Assembly: GCA_011620605.1 (NCBI GenBank)
Contig: WOYW01000016.1
Location: 310,001 to 374,000, forward strand
Source: Bacteroidales bacterium
Lineage (GTDB): Bacteria > Bacteroidota > Bacteroidia > Bacteroidales > UBA932
Length of the DNA: 64,000 nt
Direction: 5' to 3'
Of this stretch, positions 42,505-52,769 are shown in pieces (the first letter of the stretch is position 1; the number at the start of each line of letters is the position of its first letter). Both the position numbers and the translations under genes were made by a program. Under the pieces are notes generated by a model. It had not been told where the DNA came from. It searched no databases and worked only from the letters and a program-made list of their open reading frames with translations.

Positions 42505-43470
42505 CTATTTCTGCAAAGATAGAAAAAAGTCAAACGCCAGCGAACAGAACAAAGGACGCGCATTGACGTTGCGTTCCAGTTGCTCCAGGGAGGTGTTCAG
42601 CCGGAGGTATATCTTTTGAAAGAAAACATCTCCCATGCGGTTGGCATACCGTGCAGCGGCAGTTTCCTCAGGCTTGTCCAGGAAGGCCAGTTGCGGCACA
42701 CCCAGAAATATCATATAATACTGACGCAGGATCTGCAGGGAGTCGGTCATAAAAGCTTTTTGGACTTCCCGCCCGCGGGAGGCCATATCCTCTGCCCAGT
42801 CCAAAATACCCGAGGGTTTCCCGGCAAAGCACAGGTCCAGGAGGTTTTGCAGGTTTGCGTAAGACTCGGCAGATACAGGCTTGCGGTCTTTTGGGGGCAC
42901 CTGCACCTGCATGCACCTGCTGCGGATGGTGGGAAGCAGTTGATCGGGGCGGTGACTTACCAACAGAAAATAAGTACCGGGGGAAGGTTCTTCCAGGATC
43001 TTGAGTAATTTGTTGGAGGCAGAAATGTTCATGCGCTCGGGAAGCCAGACTATCATTACCCGTGCACCCCCTTCAAACGATTTGAATTGGAGTTTCCGGA
43101 TAATATTTTCCGCTTCCGCTGTCCCTATCGTTCCCTGTTTGTTCTCAATTTCCAGTTTCTCATACCACTGCTGTTCGGTAATATCCGGGTTTTCATGGAA
43201 GGCCTGTCTCCACAGATCAATGAAATCATCGGTAACGGGCATACGGGAAGAGGAAACGCTTTTGGCCCGGTTTACAGGAACTACAAAATGCAGGTCGGGA
43301 TGTATCGCGTTTTGGGCTTTCCGGCAGGAAGGACAAGTCCCGCACGGCTCTCCGTCTTCGGTTTTTTGGGCACAGAGAATGTATTTAGCCAGAGAGAGGG
43401 CTTGCGGTAAAGCACCGGAGCCCTCTTCTCCACTAAATAATATAGCGTGAGACAACGTGTCTATTCGCAC
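42505..43470 (-). CDS. holB: DNA polymerase III subunit delta-prime
   Basis: LSHAILFSGEEGSGA, zinc module CAQKTEDGEPCGTCPSC, KLLKILEEPSPGTYFLLVSHRPDQLLPTIRSRC. Confidence 0.9.
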   Translation of the reverse strand: MRIDTLSHAILFSGEEGSGALPQALSLAKYILCAQKTEDGEPCGTCPSCRKAQNAIHPDLHFVVPVNRAKSVSSSRMPVTDDFIDLWRQAFHENPDITEQQWYEKLEIENKQGTIGTAEAENIIRKLQFKSFEGGARVMIVWLPERMNISASNKLLKILEEPSPGTYFLLVSHRPDQLLPTIRSRCMQVQVPPKDRKPVSAESYANLQNLLDLCFAGKPSGILDWAEDMASRGREVQKAFMTDSLQILRQYYMIFLGVPQLAFLDKPEETAAARYANRMGDVFFQKIYLRLNTSLEQLERNVNARPLFCSLAFDFFLSLQK

Positions 43471-44414
43471 TTCAATTCGGTTTTGATCTTGTATTCCGCT
43501 ATGGATTTAAAATTGGGATCATTCAGGATCTTGTTGTAATAAGCACATGCATTGGCTTTGTCTCCAAGCCCTTCATATACCACTGCAAGACGGTAATATG
43601 TAGTGTTGATGTCTTTTGCCTGGGGATCGCTTTTCATGACTTTTTCCCAGGCGGTCAAAGCTTCCGGAAAGCGTTTCAGTTCCATGGCCGCCAGGCCAAG
43701 AAGCTTGTTGGACTGTGTATTGTCAACATACTTAATGGCGTTTGAGGAAGCTTCGTAAACCTTTTCCCAATCCTTGTTCTTTTGTGCATTGACGGCTTTT
43801 CTCAAAAAGATGGAAGCCGAGAGACGTTGGGCATTCTGTTCCTGGCCCAGTTCAGCCGCTTTTTCCAGGGCTGCAAGGGCTTCGTCTTCCAGACCGTTGT
43901 TTGCCGAGGCCTGTCCCAGGCGCAGGTATGCCACCCCGTTTGACGGATCAAATTCCAGGGATTTTTTGTAATTTTCAATGGCCAGTGCGAAATCTTTCTT
44001 CCCGAATGCCTCATTGGCAATGATGTAATATATTTTGGATTTCAGATCTGTTACTTCTTCCGGGATCCCGGATGCATCACCATAGGCCAGGGCTGTTTCT
44101 ACGGCTTTGTCCAGAACTGGCAGAGAAGCGGCGCCGTCTCCGTTGGCAGCCATTTCTTTGGCCTGACGCAGATAGAGCTGGGGAATCAGGTTTTTGCAAT
44201 CCGTAACAACGGAAGCTCCTTCTTCACCCAGTGAAGCTCCCAGGTCCAGTGCCTTGTTAAGCTGTTCTATGGCGTTGGCGTAATTGCCTTCCTGTGCGGC
44301 GGTAGCTCCCAGATTGTAAGCCTCAATGGCGGCGTTGAGGTCCTGTGCCTGCAGAAAACCCGCACAGGCGATTAAAAGCACAACAGTGGCGCAAAAAGTT
44401 TTGAATCTTTTCAT
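43461..44414 (-). CDS. TPR repeat protein, secreted
   Basis: Signal peptide; AIENYKKSLEFDPSNGVAYLRLGQASANNG. Confidence 0.85.
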   Translation of the reverse strand: MKRFKTFCATVVLLIACAGFLQAQDLNAAIEAYNLGATAAQEGNYANAIEQLNKALDLGASLGEEGASVVTDCKNLIPQLYLRQAKEMAANGDGAASLPVLDKAVETALAYGDASGIPEEVTDLKSKIYYIIANEAFGKKDFALAIENYKKSLEFDPSNGVAYLRLGQASANNGLEDEALAALEKAAELGQEQNAQRLSASIFLRKAVNAQKNKDWEKVYEASSNAIKYVDNTQSNKLLGLAAMELKRFPEALTAWEKVMKSDPQAKDINTTYYRLAVVYEGLGDKANACAYYNKILNDPNFKSIAEYKIKTELKCE

Positions 44415-44453
44415 TGTTTAGTATTTATAGAGTTAACAAATGTCTTAATCGAA

Positions 44454-44481
44454 CAAAAATAAAGCTTTTTTTTTACCTTTG
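44454..44481. promoter_or_regulatory. Mirrored divergent promoter, TPR protein / M16-like
   Basis: CAAAAATA 44454-44461, N12, TACCTTTG 44474-44481. Confidence 0.65.
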
Positions 44482-44509
44482 CAATTACTTGATACATAAA
44501 TTGTGCCGT

Positions 44510-46984
44510 ATGAAAAAGCGTTGTCTGCTTTTGCTTTTCCTGTTTTTTTTGTTTTCCGCGGCAGCTTCGGCCCTGACCCCCTCTGCTTCTTCCGTACTCA
44601 GGGATAGCCGGTTCCGTACCGGTCAGCTTCCCAACGGCCTTACCTATTATATAAGGATAAATGATCTGCCAAAAGGCCAGATGCATTTTTTACTGGTGCA
44701 AAAACCGGACAGGATCCCGTTCTTCAAACAGGTTTTGACTGCCCCGGAAACCGCAGACGAAGGAATAGCGCAACTGGTACGTGCCTTGCGCGAACAGCAT
44801 GTGACTACGCCGGAAAAATACAGACCTCACCTTCAGGGTGTTATCCTGGTCGGCGCTTTTGATCCCGATACGGTTGAAATTATGCTTCGCCGGGAGCTGG
44901 GAACACTTCCCGCATCGGTGGACGTGATGCAGGCCCAGGACGTTCCTCAGGGCATTGATTCTGCACTGGCGGCACAGTCATACTCGGCAAAACCCCTTCC
45001 ACCGGTCCTCCAGGACGGGTATCCACTTGTGGAGATCGCATTTCCACTGCCGTCCCTCCCGCGGGAGATCCGTACAGGCAGCGAATATTATATTGCAGAT
45101 TTCCTTAAGTATGTTACCCGTTATGCCGCTTCAGTATCCCTGGAACCGCCGGCCTGTGTGTCTGCAGGGGATCAACTGGTATGGGCTTCGCGCATCCATC
45201 CAGACAGCCTTACCGGTGCTTTTTGCGATCTGTCGGGTGCCTGCCTGCGACTGGCCAGGGAAGGAATATCCCCGGACCTGTTCAGCCGGGCCCGGGAAGA
45301 TTACATTACGCGGGAAACATTGTTGTATGAAAACAGAGATGCCCGCACCAATGATTATTATACCCAATCCTGTATAGACCATTTTTTTGAAGGGACACCG
45401 GTCCCGTCTGCCTCGTGGAGGTACCGGTTTGTTACTGAAATGACTCCTTACGTGACCTGTGACCATGTGAACAGTTACATCAGGAGCGTTATGTTGTCCG
45501 GGGCTCCTGAAATAACCCTTTTAAAGACCGCCGGGCCGGCAGACAGCCTGATAGAGCCGGTAGCCTTTCTGCCGGAAGAATTACTGGAAGAAAGAGCCCG
45601 TCTGACGGAAGAACTTTCCGGGCTGCTTTTCCCGTTTGACGATACGTTACTCATGGACCTGGCCGCCCGGATCCTGGATATAGACCTGCGACTGCAGCTG
45701 GACAGCCTGGAACGGAACCGGGTAATTCCCGTGGTGAACGTGGACAGCCTGGAATCCCTTTTCCGCCTGGTGTGGAACAATACCCTGCTACCTCCTGCCC
45801 GGGAACGCAGAACGTATCCCCCGGATTCAACTACCAGGGGAAAAGTAGAACGTCAGATGCAAACGGCTTACAAGGGCGTTTCTGTATGGCAATTGTCGGG
45901 AGGGTCCCTGTTATACATAAGGCCGGATACGCTCTTGCGGGGCAAGGTATATTTTGCTGCCGTGGAAAGGGATCCGGAAATGTTTATGCCTTATGTTCCC
46001 CAGGATGTGTTCCGCAGGGGGAATGGTCCTTTGTTATGGAAACAGACTTCCCAGGGATTGTTGCTGGAAAGTGATACCAGGGCAGACTCGCTGGAACTGT
46101 TTCTGCAGGGCGCATCCCGCCAAATAAAGGAATTGCTGCTCTACCCGCCGATAATGCACGGTATGTGGCAGGAGCGTACAAAACATATACAAACATCCAG
46201 GGAATTGTCCCGCACCATTCTGCTGGACACCCTGCAAACCCTGCTCTTTGACCGGAAAACTCCGGGAGAACCGGATGTGCCCAAAGGCTTTGACTTTGTG
46301 TGTACCGGGGATTTCTCTCCCGATTCACTGGTTATACTTGCCGAGCAATACCTGGCCGGTATCCCCAACCAGGATATGCGTGCTGCCAATTCCGTTCTTC
46401 CCGGAGAAGGCATCCGCCGGGGATTGTACGATCATACCATAGATTTTCCCAATCCTGCCGGTGAAAGCAAAACAGCACGTTTGTATTCCGGCCCCTGTCC
46501 CTACACCCTGGAACAGTATGTTTTGTTGAAAGTACTGGACAGACTGGTGGAACAGGGTACCGACAATTCTGTGTTTGTACAGTCTTCCCTGGAATATTAC
46601 CCCAGGGGCCATTATTTCTTGTACCTGGGTTTTTATGCACAGGCAACCGATTTTGCTTACAACGAACACCGCCTGGACCAGATTCTGGCAGACCTGGCCG
46701 CCTTTGGACCCTCTGCGGAACAATTGGAAAATGCGCAGCATTCGTTATTGGTGGAACATCAGGCACAATTGCTGGACCCGGCTTTCCATTTACAAATGCT
46801 CATTTTCTATAGCCGCAGCAACAGGGACTTTGTGTCTGGGTACGAAGCTCTTGTTAACCAAACAGATATAGCTATGGTCCGGGATTTTATCCGGCAGATT
46901 ATGGAATACGGGAACGCTTCCAGGGTGGTTCTTTCAGGTGCAACAAATAATGCGAAAGATACGTCTTATCCAAAAAATCCGTAA
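44510..46984 (+). CDS. M16 (pitrilysin)-like protein lacking HxxEH, exported
   Basis: Signal peptide; LPNGLTYYIRINDLPKGQMHFLLVQ matches the M16B N-terminus but no HxxEH follows; later VGAFDPDTVEIMLRRELGTLP and FVCTGDFSPDSLVILAEQYLAGIP. Confidence 0.75.
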   Translation: MKKRCLLLLFLFFLFSAAASALTPSASSVLRDSRFRTGQLPNGLTYYIRINDLPKGQMHFLLVQKPDRIPFFKQVLTAPETADEGIAQLVRALREQHVTTPEKYRPHLQGVILVGAFDPDTVEIMLRRELGTLPASVDVMQAQDVPQGIDSALAAQSYSAKPLPPVLQDGYPLVEIAFPLPSLPREIRTGSEYYIADFLKYVTRYAASVSLEPPACVSAGDQLVWASRIHPDSLTGAFCDLSGACLRLAREGISPDLFSRAREDYITRETLLYENRDARTNDYYTQSCIDHFFEGTPVPSASWRYRFVTEMTPYVTCDHVNSYIRSVMLSGAPEITLLKTAGPADSLIEPVAFLPEELLEERARLTEELSGLLFPFDDTLLMDLAARILDIDLRLQLDSLERNRVIPVVNVDSLESLFRLVWNNTLLPPARERRTYPPDSTTRGKVERQMQTAYKGVSVWQLSGGSLLYIRPDTLLRGKVYFAAVERDPEMFMPYVPQDVFRRGNGPLLWKQTSQGLLLESDTRADSLELFLQGASRQIKELLLYPPIMHGMWQERTKHIQTSRELSRTILLDTLQTLLFDRKTPGEPDVPKGFDFVCTGDFSPDSLVILAEQYLAGIPNQDMRAANSVLPGEGIRRGLYDHTIDFPNPAGESKTARLYSGPCPYTLEQYVLLKVLDRLVEQGTDNSVFVQSSLEYYPRGHYFLYLGFYAQATDFAYNEHRLDQILADLAAFGPSAEQLENAQHSLLVEHQAQLLDPAFHLQMLIFYSRSNRDFVSGYEALVNQTDIAMVRDFIRQIMEYGNASRVVLSGATNNAKDTSYPKNP

Positions 46985-47012
46985 CTTGCATCCCCTTACG
47001 TTGGTTTACATA

Positions 47013-49562
47013 ATGAAAAAGCGTATGTTACCTATATTTAAACGGATAGTCCTGCCCGTCCTGGCATTACTGCTGAGTGGGTGTATAAATTCACGGAATG
47101 ATGAAGTACTGGTTACGCCGTATACCAAAATTGATTTTACATCAAGCAGGGAAGCCCGCGAATTTGTCATATCCTCAAATTTCCTCTGGACTATAGAAAT
47201 ATCGGATACATGGATCACCATAAATCCCATGAAGGGATACGGGGATAAAAACATAACCGTAACGGCTGCTGCCAATACGGACCTGACACCTCGTAAGACT
47301 TCCTTTTTCATAGCCGGAGAAGAGACCCGCAGGGAAATAACCATTACCCAGGCAGGGGAAGAATCGGCCCTTTCCATAGATGCCACCCAAAAAACAGTTA
47401 CCGCTGATGGAGATACGGTTTCCGTGGGGGTAACCACCAACGTGGAACTGAATGTGACCATGGAAGCAGACTGGATCACGTTTGTGGAAACAAAGACCAT
47501 CACTACAAAAAGATACATATTTAATATAAAGCCCAACACCACCCTTGAACAGCGGTCGGGTCGCATACAGTTTTCCCAGAAAAACGGCTCCCTGTCTGCC
47601 ATGCTGACTATTACACAAAACGGGGAAAATCCGAACTTTGTAATTGAAACGGAATTGGTGGAAGTGGCTGCAGGGGGTGGTGAATCAAAATTTACCGTGG
47701 TGTCCAATATTGACTGGGACGCTGCGAGCGAAACCTCCTGGATTCACATTACCGGGACGCGTCTTATGGAGACACACGACTGTGTTTTCATTGCCGATGC
47801 GAATCAGCGCGTGGAAATCCGCCAGGGTTCAATAACAGTTTTTGCCCCGGATCATCCGGAGTTGGGAGAAATGACAGTCAATGTGGAACAGGCCGGGGCC
47901 GAACCGGCTGCGGTCCTGACTCCTGAAAAACTGGACGAAATCCCTGCCGGTGGCGGCACCTATACCGTTGCCGTGGATGCCAATTTCAACTGGGAAGAGG
48001 ATCTTTCGGAAACTGCAGAATGGATATCCGGGGTAGTCCGCGTAACGGACAGATTAAAGATCAATATTGATGAAAATGACAATGTGGAAGCCAGGAGCAC
48101 CACATTGAGTATAAAACAGGAAAACGGGACGTACCGTAAAAGCATAGTCATTGAACAGCAAGCCGGTGAAAAACAGCTCTTATTGCCTTCGCAGGAAAAT
48201 ATCCCCAAAGTCCCTGCAGAAGGAGGACTGCTAGAAATTCCCGTTGTTTCCAACGTAACCTGGGAAGCCGGGGTGTCCGAAGACTGGTTGTCGGTAGTAC
48301 AGACAAAGGGTCTGGAAACAAAAACCTTATCTCTGGAAGTTACACCAAATGCAGGCATCACACAGCGCCAGGCGTTGTTGTATGTCATGACACAGGGTGA
48401 AGACGTGATCGCGGTAAGCAGGGTTATTACCCAGGAAGGCGCACAGCCACACATCACCTGTGATCCCGACACACTGGAAGCCACATCCGAAGGGGGATCC
48501 TTTACGGTCCCCGTATGGGCCAATGTGCCGTGGACCGTGCTTTCGCACCCGGCATGGGTTGAAAGCGTTGCTGTGGAAAATACAGAGGGCAATAACGGAA
48601 CCCTTACATTCAACGTCTCTCCCAACAGACAGACAACACCCCGTTCTTCAAAAATTGAACTTACCCGTACCGACGGCACCCTGACCTCTGCTCTGGTAAT
48701 CAACCAGGCTGCCGAAGCTGTGTTCGTAAATGCACAAACAGATGCCGCAACCTACCTTCACAACGAAGGCGATACCTTTACTATAACAGTGGAATCCAAT
48801 ATTGAGACAGAATGTGTAACCGATGACGGTTGGATCATAAATACGGAAAAAACCACTCAGAACAGGACCACGGTCTGGACCTTTGAAGCGTTGCCCGTTC
48901 CAACTGTAAACAACCGGTACGCCACCGTACAGGTCCGGGAAAAGGGAACAGACCAGGTATACCACTCCTTTGACCTGGCACAGGGCGGGGCGCGTATAGC
49001 CCTGAGGGACAGCGCGGCCCTGGTGCGTTTCTATAACAACATGAAAGGCGCCAACTGGAGGGATACACATTTATGGAACCTTCAGCTGCCGGCCAATTTG
49101 TGGCCCGGGGTAACGCTGGAAACGGCCGTTCGGAACGGCGCCCTGTATGTGAAAAAACTGGAGTTGTCCGACGGGCGTCTGGAAGGTTCCGTGGGTGACG
49201 GAACCAATAAAGATCCTCTTTCCGAACTCACATATCTGGAAAAGCTGGATCTGTCAGATAACAGCGGAATAACCGGGTGGCTTCCGGTTTCCTGGAAAGA
49301 TTTGAACAATTTGGAATCCATAAATCTGGACAATTGCAACCTGACCAATTTCCTGCTCCTGGGATACAACATACCGCCCCATTACGGCGCGGGGTTGAAA
49401 AACCTTACGGAATTCATCATCCGTAACAACCTGCTAAACGGTGTGATACCACAGGAAATTGTTGATCATCCACATTTTGAAACGTGGAATTTTGAACAGA
49501 ACATGCAACCCCAGAAAGGAACTAATGAATTGAGTTTGCCAAATGAACCTTCCGACCTTTGA
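47013..49562 (+). CDS. BACON-repeat lipoprotein with C-terminal LRR block
   Basis: Lipobox LLSGC; about seven BACON-like repeats ending in ITQ/EQ motifs; C-terminal ALVRFYNNMKGANW...LEKLDLSDNSGITGWLP. Confidence 0.85.
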   Translation: MKKRMLPIFKRIVLPVLALLLSGCINSRNDEVLVTPYTKIDFTSSREAREFVISSNFLWTIEISDTWITINPMKGYGDKNITVTAAANTDLTPRKTSFFIAGEETRREITITQAGEESALSIDATQKTVTADGDTVSVGVTTNVELNVTMEADWITFVETKTITTKRYIFNIKPNTTLEQRSGRIQFSQKNGSLSAMLTITQNGENPNFVIETELVEVAAGGGESKFTVVSNIDWDAASETSWIHITGTRLMETHDCVFIADANQRVEIRQGSITVFAPDHPELGEMTVNVEQAGAEPAAVLTPEKLDEIPAGGGTYTVAVDANFNWEEDLSETAEWISGVVRVTDRLKINIDENDNVEARSTTLSIKQENGTYRKSIVIEQQAGEKQLLLPSQENIPKVPAEGGLLEIPVVSNVTWEAGVSEDWLSVVQTKGLETKTLSLEVTPNAGITQRQALLYVMTQGEDVIAVSRVITQEGAQPHITCDPDTLEATSEGGSFTVPVWANVPWTVLSHPAWVESVAVENTEGNNGTLTFNVSPNRQTTPRSSKIELTRTDGTLTSALVINQAAEAVFVNAQTDAATYLHNEGDTFTITVESNIETECVTDDGWIINTEKTTQNRTTVWTFEALPVPTVNNRYATVQVREKGTDQVYHSFDLAQGGARIALRDSAALVRFYNNMKGANWRDTHLWNLQLPANLWPGVTLETAVRNGALYVKKLELSDGRLEGSVGDGTNKDPLSELTYLEKLDLSDNSGITGWLPVSWKDLNNLESINLDNCNLTNFLLLGYNIPPHYGAGLKNLTEFIIRNNLLNGVIPQEIVDHPHFETWNFEQNMQPQKGTNELSLPNEPSDL

Positions 49563-49601
49563 AAATACAAGGGTTACCAACAAGTTTTCAACAAAAAATG
49601 T

Positions 49602-49631
49602 TTTGCGGTTTCAAATAATCGTTTAACTTTG
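49602..49631 (+). promoter_or_regulatory. Near-consensus Bacteroidota promoter (TTTG-N18-TAACTTTG) for the coiled-coil lipoprotein gene
   Basis: TTTG 49602-49605 and TAACTTTG 49624-49631; A/T-rich leader follows. Confidence 0.75.
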
Positions 49632-49708
49632 CATTTATATATATCATAGCCAAAAAGTGAAATTTTATAACTTCTAAAAACTTTTGTTTAACTTAAAATT
49701 TTTAATGC

Positions 49709-52700
49709 ATGAAAAAATTTTTGAAATGGAGTGCAGCCTTTTTAGTACTGGGTGTACTCGCCGTAGGCTGTATTAAGAATGAGCCCAGCCCAGGCATTGA
49801 AGCCATGCGTAATGCAAAGGCCTCCTTGCTGAATGCTCAAGCTGCTCTTACACAGGCCAAGGTACAGGTTGAAGCCGCCAACGCTGCTTTGATCATGGCC
49901 CAGGCCGGCCTTATTCAGGCACAGGAAGCCGTTATAGCTGCCCAAGCCAGAAAAATCGATGCTGAAACCGCCCTTATTGAAGAACAAATCAAATGGGATG
50001 AAGCGTTAAGAGAATTCCATACAGAAGCATGGGCCTTAAAAATTGCTGAACTCGAAGCTCAATTGGCAGAAGAAGAAGCCAGAGTTGCTTTTGAAATTGC
50101 CAAATACGAATTACAAATTGCCAATATGCAGGCACAGATGGTTGCAGCACAAAAAGCTTATGAAGAAGCTATGTTGCTGTTCGAAAAATGGAAAATTGAA
50201 AATGCCGATGTTTTGGGGCAAGCCCTTATTGAGGAATTGGATATTCTTTCACGCCGGATTCAACGAGTTATCATTGCCCTTGGAAGAAGGCAAGTTGATT
50301 TAGACTACGCAAAAGCACAATACCTTTGGTATGTAAACGTAGAATATCCGGAAGAAACATCTCATATTATCCAGCAGATGGAAGCCAACAAAAGGCGTTT
50401 GGAATGTGAAATTGAATACCTGGCAGGCGTTGCAGAAGCTTACGATGCTTTGTATAACGAATACCACGGGGATTTCGATGCTCTAATTGCCGGTTTCCAG
50501 GAGACGATCAACACTCTTCGTGCAGAGATAGCAGAATTGGAATTGGCTTTCATTCAACTTCAGGAAGAATGGTTGTTGTTTGATCACGATGCTCTGGCTG
50601 CTGCCAATACTGCTCTGACAAAAACACGTACAGTAGGTATTGCAGGAGTCTTTTCCGATGGTGGTGACGACCCCAATATCCACGTGAATAACGGTAATTA
50701 TAGGCTTACTAAATGGGGTTGGAACTCTTCACCCAGCATGTTCTACATAATGCAACGGGATATGGATGTGATCGAAGACACTCGTTCCGAATTTGAAGAT
50801 CAGGGTTCAGGCATCATTGAAGACAACATTGCTGCTAAAAAGACAGCCGCCGACGCTGCTGTTGCAGCCTATACTACCAACTGGACCGATTGGCAGAAAT
50901 ATTACAAAGAAGTTCAACCTGCTGGTGGAGCACGTTACGTTGCCTGGCAAACTGCCTGGAATGAATGGAAAGCCGACAAGGATGAATACGATGCCCACCT
51001 GGATATATACGGTGACATGTACGAAGAAGCCGAAGATCTGATAGAAGAATACATGTACTACCTTAACGGCATTATTACCGTTGAAGACGGATTGATCGTA
51101 TTGCCTACCAATGCGAATCTCTCAAAAGTACTAGGCGGGATTAATTTTAATGCCGGCAACTTGGCAAGCTTTATTTTTGGCGCGAACGGTCAGGCTGTTA
51201 TTGATCTGATAAATACGATCATGGTAATGCTTGAGATCCCAGGTCAGATGGATGCCATCGTAACCAACCTGAAAGCCATTATGGACGGAACCCACGATGA
51301 AGGATGGCCCGCTTTCTGGGATCATGCCACTAATTGGACCTATAATACCACATCAGGGATTCCTCCTTATAAAGATATCATGCGCAAAGTGTATGAGAAT
51401 TCCAACCGTGAACTTACCGATATGACCAAGGAAGAATGGTCTACATGGTTGTTCCTATACTGGTTGTTCCAGGAGCGGTCAGTTGAAATTGGTCTGGAAG
51501 GTGCAGGAACCGTGATTACTATCAACTCAGCCGGTTACACCGACGCTGCTGTAGAGGTCCTGGAAGATTTCTTTGGAGAACTGGCTCGTACCGCTTATGA
51601 CGGTTATATGGTAGGCCCCAGCACTAGCGCTATTGTTACTGCGATCAATGCATACTATACTGCCGTAGAAGGTTTGGGCAACCTGGAAGAAGCTATGTTT
51701 GAACCTTTCAACAGGGTATGGAAAGCCAAAAAATATACTTTCAACTCCAAAGGTGTTATTGATGGTGATGTTGACTGGTCTTGGGATGATGCTTTGGGCA
51801 ATGTAACTCAAAAACCAGCCATTAAATCGGTTTATGTAACACCTTCCACCTATAACCCTCCCACATATATTGATACTCTTGATGATGGTCAAACTCAACC
51901 AGATCCTGAAGATGTTAATCAATTCCATTTCATGTTAGAGGCCTACCAAAACCAAACAAAACCTACTCCATCACTTGATTTTGACATTACTTACCTGGAT
52001 GAAAGTTGCGATTTGTATGTTTCTTACGCCGCTCTTAAGGATGCAGGTGCAGAATGCTTGTCACAATGGTCAAAATGGGTAGGAGACATGCGTCTCTGGC
52101 AATGGACAAATGTAGGTAAGGTCGGTTATAACTATATTAAGAAGGGTCACTATTTCTTTGCTATTCATGAAACCATTGATTACCAGGCATACCAGGATAC
52201 ATACAACCGCGTGCTGAATGGTGAATACGCAGCCCTTGTTGATAAGATACAAACCCTGTATGATGCCCAGCTGGCTGCATACTTGGAAGCCCAAGCCGTA
52301 AGAGATGCCCTCCAGGGTGAATTAACTGCAATTGAAAATGCATTAAAAGCCATAGGAGGCGTATATGATGAGGCTACTGATACATGGACTCAAACGGGTT
52401 TAATAGATAATTACGAATTGTGGATTCAATCATACGAAATTCTCATCTTGGAAGCACAGCTGGCACACAATGATGGCAACGTTGCTGAAGATGGATTGTT
52501 GGAAGCATGGAACGAGGCTAAATATGAACTCATAGAAAGTCAAAACGAACTCAATGCTATTGAGGAAGCTCTGGCAATATGGGAAGAAGGCCTTGGATTG
52601 CCCACATTCGAGGGATTCGTTAAAAATGAAACAGCCAGGTACCAGGCTAGTATTGATGCTATCTTGAAAGACATTGCTCGCTTACAGCAGAAGTTGGTTA

Positions 52701-52744
52701 TCCTGGAAGGCATACGTGCCGGACTTGTGGAAGATTATCTTTAA
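49709..52744 (+). CDS. Large coiled-coil lipoprotein of unknown function
   Basis: Lipobox LAVGC; Ala/Gln/Glu-rich N-terminal helix, central globular part, C-terminal helix. Confidence 0.75.
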   Translation: MKKFLKWSAAFLVLGVLAVGCIKNEPSPGIEAMRNAKASLLNAQAALTQAKVQVEAANAALIMAQAGLIQAQEAVIAAQARKIDAETALIEEQIKWDEALREFHTEAWALKIAELEAQLAEEEARVAFEIAKYELQIANMQAQMVAAQKAYEEAMLLFEKWKIENADVLGQALIEELDILSRRIQRVIIALGRRQVDLDYAKAQYLWYVNVEYPEETSHIIQQMEANKRRLECEIEYLAGVAEAYDALYNEYHGDFDALIAGFQETINTLRAEIAELELAFIQLQEEWLLFDHDALAAANTALTKTRTVGIAGVFSDGGDDPNIHVNNGNYRLTKWGWNSSPSMFYIMQRDMDVIEDTRSEFEDQGSGIIEDNIAAKKTAADAAVAAYTTNWTDWQKYYKEVQPAGGARYVAWQTAWNEWKADKDEYDAHLDIYGDMYEEAEDLIEEYMYYLNGIITVEDGLIVLPTNANLSKVLGGINFNAGNLASFIFGANGQAVIDLINTIMVMLEIPGQMDAIVTNLKAIMDGTHDEGWPAFWDHATNWTYNTTSGIPPYKDIMRKVYENSNRELTDMTKEEWSTWLFLYWLFQERSVEIGLEGAGTVITINSAGYTDAAVEVLEDFFGELARTAYDGYMVGPSTSAIVTAINAYYTAVEGLGNLEEAMFEPFNRVWKAKKYTFNSKGVIDGDVDWSWDDALGNVTQKPAIKSVYVTPSTYNPPTYIDTLDDGQTQPDPEDVNQFHFMLEAYQNQTKPTPSLDFDITYLDESCDLYVSYAALKDAGAECLSQWSKWVGDMRLWQWTNVGKVGYNYIKKGHYFFAIHETIDYQAYQDTYNRVLNGEYAALVDKIQTLYDAQLAAYLEAQAVRDALQGELTAIENALKAIGGVYDEATDTWTQTGLIDNYELWIQSYEILILEAQLAHNDGNVAEDGLLEAWNEAKYELIESQNELNAIEEALAIWEEGLGLPTFEGFVKNETARYQASIDAILKDIARLQQKLVILEGIRAGLVEDYL

Positions 52745-52769
52745 ACCATACGGATAAGATTTGCGTATA

